Positions 44,750-56,363 of a stretch of DNA of 64,000 bases are shown one piece after another (within the stretch, counting starts at the first letter, position 1; every line of letters begins with the position of its first letter). The position numbers and the translations under genes are program-made. Source of the DNA: Pleurostoma richardsiae (Eukaryota; Ascomycota; Sordariomycetes; Calosphaeriales; Pleurostomataceae); the NCBI GenBank assembly GCA_030052745.1, contig JANBVO010000026.1:1-64000 (forward strand), in the 5' to 3' direction. A model generated the notes under the pieces. The model was not told the DNA's origin. It searched no databases and saw only the letters and a list, made by a program, of their open reading frames with translations.

Positions 44750-46333
44750 ATGGCACATCTTGAGTTTCGACGTTTTGTCCAAGCTCTGCGCGATGATGGT
44801 GATCTAGCTGAAATCGACGCAGAAGTTGATCCCGACGGAGAGATCGGCGCCGTCTGCCGTAAGGCCGGAGAAACGCGCAACAAGGCTGTCTTGTTCAACA
44901 ATATCCGCGGCAACTATGACGGACTCATCAGAGTATTGGGGGCCCCTGGTGGCCTTCGCAAGAAGGATCTCGGAGAGTTTGGTCGTGTCGCCATGCATTT
45001 TGGACTCCCCTCGACTGCCACCGCGGCTGATATCTTTGAGAAACTGATGTCAGTGGAATTTACTGACCCGCTGCCTCCCAAGACTGTCGAATCTGGCCCG
45101 TGCAAGGAAAACATCCTCCGTGGGAGCCAGGTCGATCTGACCAAAATCCCTGTACCACTCTTACACGGCCGCGACGGAGGGCGCTATATTCAGACGTATG
45201 GAATGCACATTGTGCAGACTCGCGACAAGTCATGGACTAACTGGTCCATTGCCCGTGCCATGGTTCTGGACAAGAACAAGCTGACGGGTCTGGTGGCCCC
45301 TACCCAGCACATTGGAATGATCCATGGCCAATGGCAGGCCGAGGGTCAGGACACGCCTTGGGCCTTGGCGTTCGGTGTACCGCCTACCGCCATCGCCGTT
45401 AGTGGAATGCCTATCCCTGAGAATGTTGACGAGAGTGGTTATGTCGGCGCCCTGAACGGTACCCCAGTGGAAGTGGTTAGGTGTGAAACGAACGACCTCT
45501 ATGTCCCTGCTACGTCAGAGATTGTGTTGGAAGGGACTATATCTCAAAATGAGACAGCTGAAGAAGGGCCTATGGGTGAAATGTTTGGGATGCTGTTCCC
45601 CGGGAAGCAGAGACAATGTCCCGTCTTTCATGTCAACACCATTACCTATCGAAACAATGCCATTCTTCCAGTGGCCGTGGCCGGTCGTGCTCCCGAGGAA
45701 ACCGTATGTCTACCATCCCTTGAGAAACCTCCATATAGTTTCGAGGATAAAGTACTTGTCGTTAACAATTCTAACATGGCCTGGTTTTCCTAGCACACCA
45801 TATACGGCTTCCTTGCCTCGGCTGCCATTGCCAAGGTCTGTCAAGAAGCATCCTTGCCCATCAAGCAGGTTTGGGTCCCTTACGAAACTTCTGCGACGTG
45901 GGCAGCATTGCAAGTCGATACAAAAGCCCTTCGGGCTGCAGGTTGGAAGCGGGAAGCCTTCTGTCGCCGAGTGGGAGAGGTGGTCTTTAATTCACATGCG
46001 GCCGCTGCGACAAGTCGCCTTGTCTTGGTTGGGGATGATATCGATCCGACAGACTTCGATGATGTCCTGTGGGTATTCCACACACGCTGTCGACCCGGGC
46101 TTGATGAGTATGTCTTTGAAGACGTACCGGGCTTCCCTCTGATACCATTTATGAGTTATGGGCCCGGCAACCCGCTTCAGGGTGGGAAGGTGGTGTCTGA
46201 CTGTCTCTTTACTGATCAGTACAATGGCAGTGGCTTCGAGTTCACTGAGGCGAGCTTCCGCGGTGGATATACGGATGAAGTACGGAGTTTGGTCAATGAT
46301 CGCTGGGCCAGTGTCTATGGATTTGGAAAGTAG
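44750..46333 (+). CDS. fdcA: UbiD/Fdc1-like prenyl-FMN-dependent decarboxylase
   Basis: Non-oxidative decarboxylase of unsaturated or aromatic acids, such as cinnamic or sorbic acid in the Fdc1 group. Two exons, 44750-45703 and 45794-46333, join in phase to 497 aa, the family length. Visible: NWSIARAMVLD (prFMN/metal site region with the conserved Arg), the Glu-rich active-site segment EVVRCETNDLYVPATSEIVLEG, EEGPMGEMFG, and PGFPLIPFMSYGPGNP. The start at 44750 (MAHLEFRRFV) matches the usual family N terminus; an upstream in-frame ATG at 44657 would add a non-conserved leader. Its cofactor is supplied by the adjacent UbiX-like enzyme. The gene symbol is an inference from the family pair. Confidence 0.92.
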
Positions 46334-47611
46334 GCATCAGAACAAGGTTGTTTGATATATTCAGACGCAGTGGATGTTGTATTGTATCCGAATGTTCTTA
46401 GACAACAGTGCTTTGTCTATGATTGAAGCGAGACGGATTTATTAGTGATATTGCAGAGTGGTCCCATCAACAATTCCACGTGACATCTGTGCGATTCTAT
46501 TACATTAGACGAAGATTTTAACCGGGAATGTGTCAACTGCCAACTATAATACGACTATAGTGTGGCGCTGGTCAAATCTCCTTTCTAATAGTGTTGATTT
46601 AAGTCTTAACAATCCGGTTAATTGCTAAATACGTCTTTTCTTCCTTCCTTCCTTCCTTGCTTTAGGTAAAGAATGGGCTTCGGAGCAATCTGTAATGTAC
46701 TGAATTACTGGCCCGTTACGCCGCTGGACCGTTGACGTGATGTGAAAAATCATAAAACTAAACGGCGCGCTCGGCCATCTCTGTCAATTGATCCGGGTAT
46801 CACAAACGATGGAGTCGAAACATAAAAGTAGCGAGGTTTCGGTCAAGTGAGCGCACACGCCGCCAGGGCAGTTATTCATGGACGATGTCTTGATATCACC
46901 TTCGAGAGGGCTTTGCCATGCCGAGGGAGAGATACTGTGGTTGATTGCTAAGCATGAGTCCAAACGTCTCCGCTAACCTCGTGATATCGATTCCGTGTCT
47001 TCCTCTAGCTGCTCCATCGGATGTTTCGGACGCATAGGACTACAAATTCCGATGGAGAACGTGCTCCACCGTAGACCGAGGCGGGTCCCTCACAGGTGCG
47101 ATCGTCATTAGTCTCCGTACACTAGCAATTGTTTGGAAGAAAGCAAAAAGCTACCATTACAGGTGGACGAGGACTTAATCACCTTGCGCCTACATATATC
47201 GTATCGCAATTCCGCTTTCAGTTGACCCATGGACTGTCTAATTATCTATGTACAAGGAATGCTGTCCTGGTAATATTGGCGATGTAGTCGTTCAATAGAT
47301 AACCTCAGCTGCGAGAAGAGGCAACTGTCACTTTATGCATACCTGAGATCGTAGTCAACTATCACGAGGGGAGATAACCGCTGATGAATGATATGACTTG
47401 AATCGCTTGCACCTGCTTTAAAATACACTAGCGTAAAACCGGGTATGGGGTTGTGTACTGTAGCCTGCGGCGTAGAGCATTGCCGAGGGTCCGGTCGGTT
47501 CCACAATATACACAACTTGAATCGACGCTCTCGGTCACGTCGATATCCCATTGCAATAGCCTTTCTTTTAGACTCGTGTCAGGCACAGTAGAAATCGCTC
47601 TCAGCAACGCC
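46334..47611. other. intergenic region with TTCC microsatellite
   Basis: 1.28 kb between the decarboxylase and the composite regulator. It contains a (TTCC)5-like run at about 46639-46658. I recognise no gene; the right part must be the promoter of the regulator. Confidence 0.45.
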
Positions 47612-50347
47612 ATGTCGACCAAGGAGCCTCCCAAGAACGCCTACGTCTGCACTCATTGCTGCAGAACATTTCATCGCAAGGAGCATTTGATACGCCATGA
47701 GCGCAGTCACACGGCGATGCGACCCTTTTTGTGTACCGAGTGTCAGAGTGAATTCAGCCGCAGGTGAGACCGACGGACTGACTATTGGCATATTCCGTGC
47801 TGACTGCATAGTGACGTCCTGAAGCTGCACAGGGAGACACACCAACAGCCACGTCGCCGAGCGAGCCGAGCCTGTGACCGCTGTTTCACCCGCAAATCCA
47901 AGTGCGATGGCAACATTCCCTGCCAGAGTTGTACAGCCTTGGGCATCACGTGCACTCAGCAACGGTCCAGCTTGCGGCCCTCCAAGGACTCATCTGCCCT
48001 TCCTTCAGCTGTACCTCGAGATACTCAACCCCTCGCGTCTCCTAACCCCGAAGGAACAGCACCTCGTTTACCTCAGAGTAGCGACCAAGACCTGGCCTTT
48101 TTTCACAGGGAGTCACTGCTAGGGGTCGACGCGCTAGCGGGTGCAGCTGCCGAACTATCACCACAACCCGACAACGCAGTATGCTTTGGCTTCAAGAAAT
48201 CGGATGTACCGGTCCGATTCGACTCGCTATTCCCGGCCGTTGACGCCAACTCTATCGCGGCGGGCTGGGACTGGCTGCCGTCAGATGAGATACTGTCGGA
48301 ATTGCCGTTCCTGGCGCCTTTCAGTCCAGGCTTGCAACAGCAGCCACAGGCGAACAGTGAGTTGGTATCACAGCTAAGAGTCCCACTGTTGCCGTCGGCA
48401 ACAACCCCTGACCAATTGGCCTCGACTGTCGAGAGCCACTCATCCAGAGTGTGCAGTCAATTTGATACACCGCCCGAGTGTCCTTGGCCGACAACGCGTG
48501 ACAAGGTTGCCTCCTCAGCGCTTGGCGTCAGAGACATGACCTGCCGCAATGATCCTGTTGACGTTGCATCGGAGATAAAATGGGGTGATCTAGACAAGAT
48601 CCCAACTGTCCTGGACGACATCATGTGGGCCACGGTGGAGAAGGTGAACTTTTCACCTTTTTGCCAGGGTATCTCCTTGAATTCTCCAGGACGCCCCGGG
48701 GCCCTTTTAGATTATTTGAGCGAGGTTTACTTCGCCAAGTTTCATCCATCATGGCCCATACTCCATCATGCGACGTTTTATCGATCAAAGAAACCTTCCG
48801 TGCTGGTGCTTGCGGTGCTCATGGTTGGCAGCTTGTTGAGCGGATATGAAGAGTTAGTTTTCGTGGCAGGGCAGATCCACCAGAGTCTGAAGCGAAATCT
48901 TTATACTTCGCTGGTCAGTTTTCAAGGCACGATTCGTCGAACCTGAACTGACTGAGAAATTTCTTCCACAAGACGGACCTGACCAAGATCAAGACTTGGT
49001 CTATTGGGGTGTATCAGGCGCTTTTGCTGAACCTCATTTTCGGCACCCTCACTATGGTAAGAAGCCTCTCTAGAGCCTATCGGAAACATGACAATCTGAA
49101 TGACGGGATAGCAACGTGCAGATGCCGTTCGCTCTGAGATGATATACGGCGTATTGGTGAACGTAGTCCGACGTTTTGGCCTCCTAAGTGAGGAGTTGAT
49201 GCAGCACGAGAATTGCGAGAACGCCGCGGAGATATGGTTGGAACGGGAAGAGCAGAAAAGGTGATCGTCCCACAGTTCCATCAACCGCACGCGTTATGCT
49301 GATAAGGACAGGTTTGCCATTGCCGTGGTGAAGGTTGACTCCTATACTAGCGTCGTTTACAACCGGCCTCCTATCATCTCATTTGAGGAACTGGACATGT
49401 TCCTTCCATCGACACAGGCAGCATGGGATCAAACGGAATGGCGGAGTGCTCCTCATAGAGAAGAGCTCAGCCGGAGTCGTCTCAAGATCTCTGAAATAGC
49501 CCATCGATTCTTCCAGTGCAAAGGAACGGCCTTGCCTTTGGCCGAGGAGGACTATCAACTAGTCTTGTGTCTGCTACAAGGTCAAGTGTGGCGGTCTGCA
49601 AAGCATCTGGCATTAGTGCAAACGCAGGCCCAGAATTGGTTTGTATCAACGAGCCTTCAAAGAACAACGGATCCTGAATCTACCAGGATGGATTCTCCGT
49701 GCCGCCCTATTGTTGACATCCTAGAATGGTGGAGGGAAGATTTCGCCCTGGTTTGCGGGGCCACCTCCGGTATCAGGCGGCAAGTCAGAAGCGCCCAGGT
49801 GCTATCTTCTTTGGTGATGTGGCACTTGTCCATCATTCGGTTAGAGGCAGATCTAGACCTCGTCCAGACCGTGGGCGGGGCCATGCGGCTCTCTCAGGAA
49901 CGACGCCGAGAAAAGTTTGGCAAACTGGAAGTGTGGGCAAATACAAGATCAGGTCGAACCAGCGTGTGGCATGCTATTGAGATATGGAGTCTCTGGAATG
50001 AGTACACCGGGTCTGACATGGTTGGCGAGCCCCTTGCCATGATTGGTCTCTTCCAGTCGGCTGTAGTGCTGTGGGCTTTTGTCTATACTGGTGTCAACGA
50101 TGGCTTGTTCACCGATGCATCGCATATATTTGAGTTGACAGGGACTTCCATTTCCCGCACGGGACCGGAGGCGTGGATCAAAGATGGAGGGCCGGCAACA
50201 TTTAAGAACATTGCTCTATCCTCCTCCCAGAGGTTGAACCTTATCCTACCATTCCGGCAACTGCTTTCCAAGCCATGGTTCGCTGGGACGGTGGGCGAGC
50301 GACTTGCGATTCTTTTAACCTTCCTAGGGAGTTCTAACGAATTATGA
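47612..50347 (+). CDS. composite C2H2-C2H2-Zn2Cys6 transcription factor
   Basis: Five exons, 47612-47763, 47812-48913, 48973-49056, 49112-49260 and 49312-50347, join in phase to 840 aa. The N terminus carries two C2H2 fingers (YVCTHCCRTFHRKEHLIRH; then FLCTECQSEFS and DVLKLHRETH, split by intron 1), directly followed by a complete Zn2Cys6 cluster, CDRCFTRKSKCDGNIPC and CTALGITC. The middle is Ser/Pro-rich and the C-terminal half is a fungal-specific regulator domain: FAKFHPSWPILHHATF, VLAVLMVGSLLSG, VDSYTSVVYNRPPIIS. This three-part DNA-binding layout is a known but uncommon fungal class. It is the only intact regulator near the UbiX/UbiD pair and the aldehyde dehydrogenase. Confidence 0.92.
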
Positions 50348-50489
50348 GGCTGAAGGAATTGGTGTGTTCAGGTTCTGTTAGCTGTACTTGGAAATGTCCT
50401 TCTCAATTACATTCTGCCAAAACCGTAGCTCCTTGTGTTCGATGAGTAGTACACGCATGATTCTAAGCATTTCAATATTCTGGTCCCTT

Positions 50490-52769
50490 TCAATGGTAGA
50501 TGTGAGTTGCCTTCGGCCGGACCCAGCTCATGAGCGCCAGTGGACCCAGTTCTCCGCCCAAGCCGCTTTCCTTGTAGCCAGAGAAGACGACTTCGTCCCG
50601 GAGCTTCTCATAGCTATTTATCCAGACGCTACCGACCTCTAACCTCTTGGCCACTGATTCTGCGACCGCGAGGTCTTTCGTCCAGACGCAAGCGCCTAAG
50701 CCTGTGTTTGTACTGTTCGCACGTCGGACGACTTCCTCGACGGTCGTCCATTTCAGCAGGGGCACGATAGGTCCTGTGGAAAACGCAGGGCAAAATCAGC
50801 AGACAGTTAGGTAAGGGGGCGCCCGTAAGCAACTAGACGTACCAAATGGCTCCTCTTCGACAATGAGGGCGCTGTCGGGGGGGTTGTCTATCACCGCAGG
50901 ATTCATGAAAAACCCCTCGATTGGACGGGCAGACTCTGGGCCGTTGAGAGCAAAGCGATAACCTTTTTTAACGCAGTCTTCAATGAAGCCTTGCACCGTC
51001 AAGTACTGCAGCTCGTTCTGAACTGGACCCAAGACAGTTGAGCCTTTGTGGCTAGGGCCAATCGTCATTTTCTCAACCGCCGCAACAAACGCCGCAAGGA
51101 ATCGATCGTAGATATCGACATGTACGTATATTCGTTTCGTTCCGACGCAAATCTGTTTGCAGAGAAGAGTTCAATGAATCACGTTCGCTTCTCCTCGAGA
51201 CATGGTTCATATGGCAATTTACCTGTCCGGAGTTGTAGAAGGCCCCTCGCGCAGCCTCTATAGCTGTGCTCTCAATATCAACGTCGGGAAAGATAATGCT
51301 TGGGTCATTCCCGCCCCTGGTGTCCCATCAACGGTCAGTTCCAGCTAGGTCCACATGAATCAGAAGTATTTGGTCGAAACTTACAATTCCAGAGAAAGCG
51401 GCTTGACGTTCTTGGCACAACTGGCCATGATGGCTTTTCCGGTTTTTATGGAACCGGTGAAGGAGACTTTACTGATCTCTGGATGATCAACAAGACGGGG
51501 CCCAATATCGTCGCCGCCACCAATACATTGAATGACTCCTGGTGGGAAGAATTGTTGCGCCAGCTCGACCATTTTGAGAAGTGAATACGGGCTAAAAGGT
51601 CTGATGATGGAAGATGTAAGACTGTATGTACAACACACAGAGAGGGGGAGGAGGAGGGTATTCAGTTAATTCTACCCAAGTTACCCACTTACGATGGCTT
51701 CATAATGATGGTATTGCCTGAGATGACGCTGGGAGCAAGTTTCGAGGTTGCTGTTTACCGTCAGCCCAGTCTGAAATTGGCGAGGAATCTCGCACATCAT
51801 TGAGACTAACCTAGTATTAGAGGGACTGGAAGTAGTAAGTATCCTTTTTAGCTATCTCCAGGCGTAAATAACAATTAGAGTTGCGTTCGACTCACAGTTC
51901 CAAGGACAGATGGCGGCCGTGACACCTATGATAAAGCACTCGCTCGTTAGATAAAGTCAATTATCGGAAGACATGGTCGCTCACCGTAGGGCACATATCG
52001 CGTTGTCGCAGTCCAAGTATCTTCTTTATGGACGAACTCGGGGATGTCAAGACCAGCTATTCACCATGCTTAATCAGTCACCATCGTTCATTGGAAAGTT
52101 TTATTTTGGGATCTTCAAACCATGATATCTGAGTGAATGTACTACCACGTCAACCTCTTGGTCAGCAAGGTATTTCTGTGGAAATATGAATCAGTTAGTC
52201 TCTGGTTGCATCCGACCAGCTTGGCCAGCGTTGTCCATCCAGTTCCAGACAGACTGGGTTCATCTTCTCGGGGATCGACGAACAGGTTTTCCAGTCTCAG
52301 CCATGAGGAGCTGAGCAAACTCAGCCTTCTGCTCTTGAAGCGCCTGCGCGAGGGATTCCACGCGCCGAGCCCGTTCTTTCAGCGGCAGCTCGGACCATGC
52401 GTCGAAGGCCTCCTTTCCAGCGCCGACGGCCTCGGCGATATCCTGTTCGGTGCCCTTGGGGACTTTCCACAATGACTCGGTCGTTTCGGGGCTCTTGCTT
52501 GTGTAATAAATGTCGCCTCTGACAGGGCGGGGCTGCCCGTTGATAATGTTGGCAAATTCATCGAAGTTCAGCTGCTCCAACTTGCGTGCCGCTGAATAGC
52601 TGAAGGCACGGCGAGGTAGTCCATTCACTGTCGTCTTGCGCGTAGCCCACGCGCTACTCCTCAGGTCGGACTGAGCCATGACACTTACCGCAGGCCTCGA
52701 TAGAAGGATAGCGTTAAAGAGTTGGGTTCGAACAGCCATTGCTCTTAGAAACTGAAAATTCGAAAGCAT
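50490..52769 (-). CDS. NAD(P)-dependent aldehyde dehydrogenase, with one frameshift
   Basis: Ten coding blocks: 52284-52769, 52121-52175, 51985-52057, 51896-51925, 51811-51825, 51693-51750, 51385-51600, 51223-51316, 50843-51152, 50490-50773. Seen: GKPKYLADQEVDVVV, ICPWNF, NTIIMKPSPFSPYS, SFTGSIKTGKAIM, catalytic Glu in LELGGND, catalytic Cys in NSGQICVGTKRIYVH, EEEPFGPIVPLL. Block five is a 15-nt micro-exon. The N terminus is Arg-rich without acidic residues early on and looks like a mitochondrial presequence; the start could be 52769 or 52739. Block three (VHKE to TWTATTRYVPYG, about 52014-52030) has one base too many, and total coding length is correspondingly 3n+1. Without that base the enzyme would be complete; resembles succinate-semialdehyde-type ALDHs. 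Confidence 0.83.
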
Positions 52770-54221
52770 ATTTCGCAACGACCTCTTCGCGTCCGAGGTC
52801 TCGTTAAATTCATGACACTCCGAGGTGTCAATGAGCCCTATGACAAATCGAGCAATGTGATCCATTGACTGCTGTGCTTGCCAAGGGACAAAGCCAGTCC
52901 GGACCAAAGCGGTTCCGATGGGGAAGAGCGCCTGTCACGGCGTGTGGGTTGTCGGCTGTCGGGAATCGGGAACAACGTACTATTCCGAGATGCGCCACCG
53001 GTATTACTCAAGGGACAACATCTTCCCACCCCTTCCGAGACACCCCGGCATCTAGGTCACTAGGACTCCGTTGTCCTAGACATTGGCAACCCTCATTGCG
53101 TAAACGAACATGCACAAGAGCGGCCCGAAGGTAGGGGATAGAAGGATTTAGTATGCCGAATCCTGCATTACGGACTAGGAGATCCTAAGCTATATGATGT
53201 CCGTAGACTTCTTCCGCTACCTCTGTTAGGCGCGCTTAATAGAATAATTTGCCATTCTATAGCCGAGTGCTACTGGTGTTATCGACGAACGATAATTTAA
53301 TCGGTCTTCTCGGGGCGTATGTATACTGCGAATTTTCTATGGAACAGGACACTTCGAAAAATTGTGTAGCCACCTCGCATCATGCCAGGCATTTTCTGTC
53401 TATAAATGACATTCATGATCAAGGTGGTACTCCGTTAGTCATCAAACCCACGGCATCCTTTTCCCCGGCTCGTCGAAACTCGCGAATTACAACGATATGG
53501 CCTTGACGATGAAGATGCCGAGATAGGAGCTGCAGGGCTCTCCTGCGTGAGATTTTCGCGATGTTTTAGTGATGTTAATCTCTATGCCTCAAGACTAGGA
53601 TAATATATTTAGCTGGGGAAGACCATAAAATGTATATCGATGTTTCACTCTTTCTCTTATGGACTACGTCGAGCAAATGTCGGGACTTTTTTATGCTCCA
53701 GGCTCTCGTGCGGCCTAGGCAAACAGTCATATTTTACCCCCTACTCATGCTCTTTGCTCATCCACTTTAGGCTGAGCTAGTTCGGCCTCGTCACGACCAT
53801 AAGCCCCGGAAAGAGGAGCATTGTCATATTAGTTGCCTGCTTAGCCGGGTTAGGAAGTAAGGTAAGGTAATCTATTAAGTTTTGCGACATGCCCTAAGCA
53901 AGGTTTCCGTCCTAAAATCGCTGGTCTTGTAGGAAACTCTCTATCTCTAGTCGAGCTTATATATTTACTAATTACAAAACAGAACTTACTCTTAGATATT
54001 CGACGACTATTCACACTCCCACACAGATTCCAGTTGTACGTAAAGTGAAAGCTTTACAACTAGGGCAGTCCTTTCGCCATCAGCGCAAGGTAAATTCGAC
54101 GGTAAATTAGCCATCTTCTGTCATACTCGAAGATCCATTCCGATCCCGGTTCAGCTAACCCGGCCACGGGGTTATAAGCCACAGAGGTGGGGATACTGCA
54201 TAGAGGAAAGCAAAGTTCATC
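52770..54221. other. gap, no gene recognised
   Basis: 1.45 kb; the left end is the promoter side of the aldehyde dehydrogenase. From about 53560 it becomes more AT-rich. No domain-bearing frame found on either strand. Confidence 0.4.
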
Positions 54222-54866
54222 TCAGAAGTAATGGTTCTCGGACGGCTCTGGCATTTCCCACCTGGGGCAGGTGGCACAGGTACTGAGGCCCAGATGCTCC
54301 GGCGTCATGCCCCCTACCAGCCATCCGAAATGCTCATCTGTGCAAACTTTAGTCTTGGTAGGTGCAAGCCGCGCAAATTCATGACCGGAAATATGCCCAG
54401 TGATTCTCTTATACTGGGTGATCGTCTCGAGTCTGTCGGCAAAGAGCTCCAGTTCCAGCGACTGCAGATGGGACCAGAAGGTTCGAATTTTAGAGATCTG
54501 ATTGGCGTTATCCTTATCCCACTGGATGCAGATCTGTAGACGGAGCGCCGAAGTGTCTTCAGTCGTTTCTCGGAAGTCGTTTGAAGCCGTGGCGTACTCA
54601 TGAGCCGTCTTCTGCAGGTTGTGCATCATGAGAGTCTGGAATTGCTGGGTTTCTAATGACCGGCAGTGAGCCGCGGTGGCCTTGAAGAATTCACCAAAAA
54701 TACTGGCTCAGAGAATCTCGTTTTTAGGAAGATGTATCTCGGTCAACGACCTGATGCCAACGTCCTCGGATGCAGCTGCCACACAGTCCGAAGTAAAGCG
54801 TAGGGTGATCTCCTTCATGTTTAGGAAAGCGCCAAAGGGAATGTAGAGCGCAGCAATAATCATCTC
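54222..54866 (-). pseudogene. unidentified fungal protein, one in-frame stop
   Basis: From the ATG at 54866 a single frame runs to 54222 with one in-frame TGA at 54708-54710. Before it: LYIPFGAFLNMKEITLRF and LTEIHLPKNEIL; after it: FGEFFKATAAHCRSLETQQF, then a mostly helical stretch and a Cys-containing tail (STCATCPRWEMP). I do not recognise the family. Both sides of the stop have the look of one continuous helical protein of about 215 aa, and TGG-to-TGA is a RIP-compatible change, so I list it as a nonsense-mutated gene. It could also be a partial exon of something larger. Confidence 0.4.
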
Positions 54867-55332
54867 GACTACAATCAACGAGTCAGTTATCCTAGCGGTT
54901 ACTGGCAAAGTACGGGTCCGGACATGTGTCGATGATTATAAAGGCGGAGCAGTTGGACAGTCTGTAACTCGTCGAACTATAGTTGTCGAGACTTAGCTGT
55001 CGGACGTAATGCTAGCAGCCTCGACACGTACCGTTGCGGTAACCTTAAGTGTTACCGTCCTATGTGTTACCTACAGCTGTTTAAGGTGGATATGACCGCA
55101 GTATTACAGACACACGATTATGGATGATTTCAAAGAAAGCCCTAGCGATGGTTAAGCAGATGAAAATATGGTGGCTACGCGTTGATGTTGAGATATGCAC
55201 GTAGCTTTAGGGAGGCCTTTTTAAGAGGTTCGACCGAATATTTTAATCATTTTCTAGTCCTTGGGCTGAAGTAGATAGTATCAATACTAGTCTTAGTAAT
55301 GCATAGCGTAATTAGTGATAAGCTTTAGAGCA
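54867..55332. other. gap, no gene recognised
   Basis: 466 bp of AT-leaning sequence between two minus-strand frames. Nothing recognised. Confidence 0.4.
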
Positions 55333-56363
55333 CTATGTAGATTCATGCCTTGGACTACTTGAATCGTCTATATTCCAGATAACGAGCCAGAGAACTCGTT
55401 TCATCCCCTTTTCCTCCTTATCATCCTTAAATCGGGTTTTCTCGACCTTTCTGATCTCCTTCTCGAAATCAATTCTAGCCTTTTCTTTTTCTTTTTCGAC
55501 CTTCTCGAGCTTCCGTTCCAGCTTGTGGGAGTCGCCCAAGTTCTTCATGCGTATTTTATCCTCCTCTCTCTTGAGCTTCCGCATATCCTTGTCAAAATCC
55601 TCCTGTGCCTTTCTGCTGTCATTATCGTAGTCTTTCAACTCCTTCCGCCTATCCTTCATCAGCCCTTTCGCCTCCTTCTGCCTTTGCCGCTCGCTCATCG
55701 CAGCGCTTATCCTGCCAAGTGTATCAGACGGTACCTTGATCTCCGGCAGAAGCGCTAGATCTAGGGGCTCAATCCAGGCCTCCAGTGCCCGCAGGCGGCG
55801 CTCTTGCGCGCTCAGCGACTCAACCTCAGAGAGGTCCTCGAGCGGTGCTAACAGCTGCGCCGTCTTGTCGAGCTGACCTCTCGCGTTTAGAACTGGCATC
55901 CCGGCTATCTTCGCCAGCGCATCAAGCTTCGTGATCCCCACCTTTAATCCTCGCGGCTCAAAGATCTCCCTGTTCGCTTCTCGCAAGCATAGCTCCGTGA
56001 GTCCTTTGCTGATCCCGTACGTCGCGAGGTCAGCCGCCGTCTTGACTGCGGACCCCGCTATCTGCGCGGTCTGGAGCGGCACGAACGAGAGGACTTGGCC
56101 CGTGAGGCCGAGGATCTGCACTGGCGGGTTGACCACTGCGACGCGGTTGAGATCATCGAGAAAGGTGAGGAAGCTCTCCCTCGGCAGGCCGTACTGAGCC
56201 AGCACCGTGGGGTACGCCCGTAGAAAAGGGGAGCCGAGCTTCGCCTTTGTGGTCGGTATTGCGATAGGCTTCCCGAGATGAGCAGCTGAAGGTGTATACG
56301 GAGGCGGCAGGTCTGAGAGAAAACTTCCGCTTGCGGCCCGGACTCCGGCTGGGCTGATGCCAT
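55333..56363 (-). CDS. conserved fungal protein of unknown function, charged coiled-coil C terminus
   Basis: The body (GSFLSDLPPPYTPS, FLRAYPTVLAQYGL, FLTFLDDLNRVAVVNPPVQ, VPLQTAQIAGSAVKTAADLA, NREIFEPRGLKVGI) matches a fungal family I know only as hypothetical: a PPPY-led N terminus, a short helical domain with small-residue helices that may touch membranes, and a long Lys/Glu/Asp-rich coiled coil (about residues 190-300), ending KRVLWLVIWNID. The ATG at 56363 has a good context (CACAATGG) and a TATATA box about 60 bp upstream, but after about 12 codons the frame is one base short (near 56325-56330) relative to the body. So the gene is either disrupted near its start or the base is missing in the assembly. 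Confidence 0.6.
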
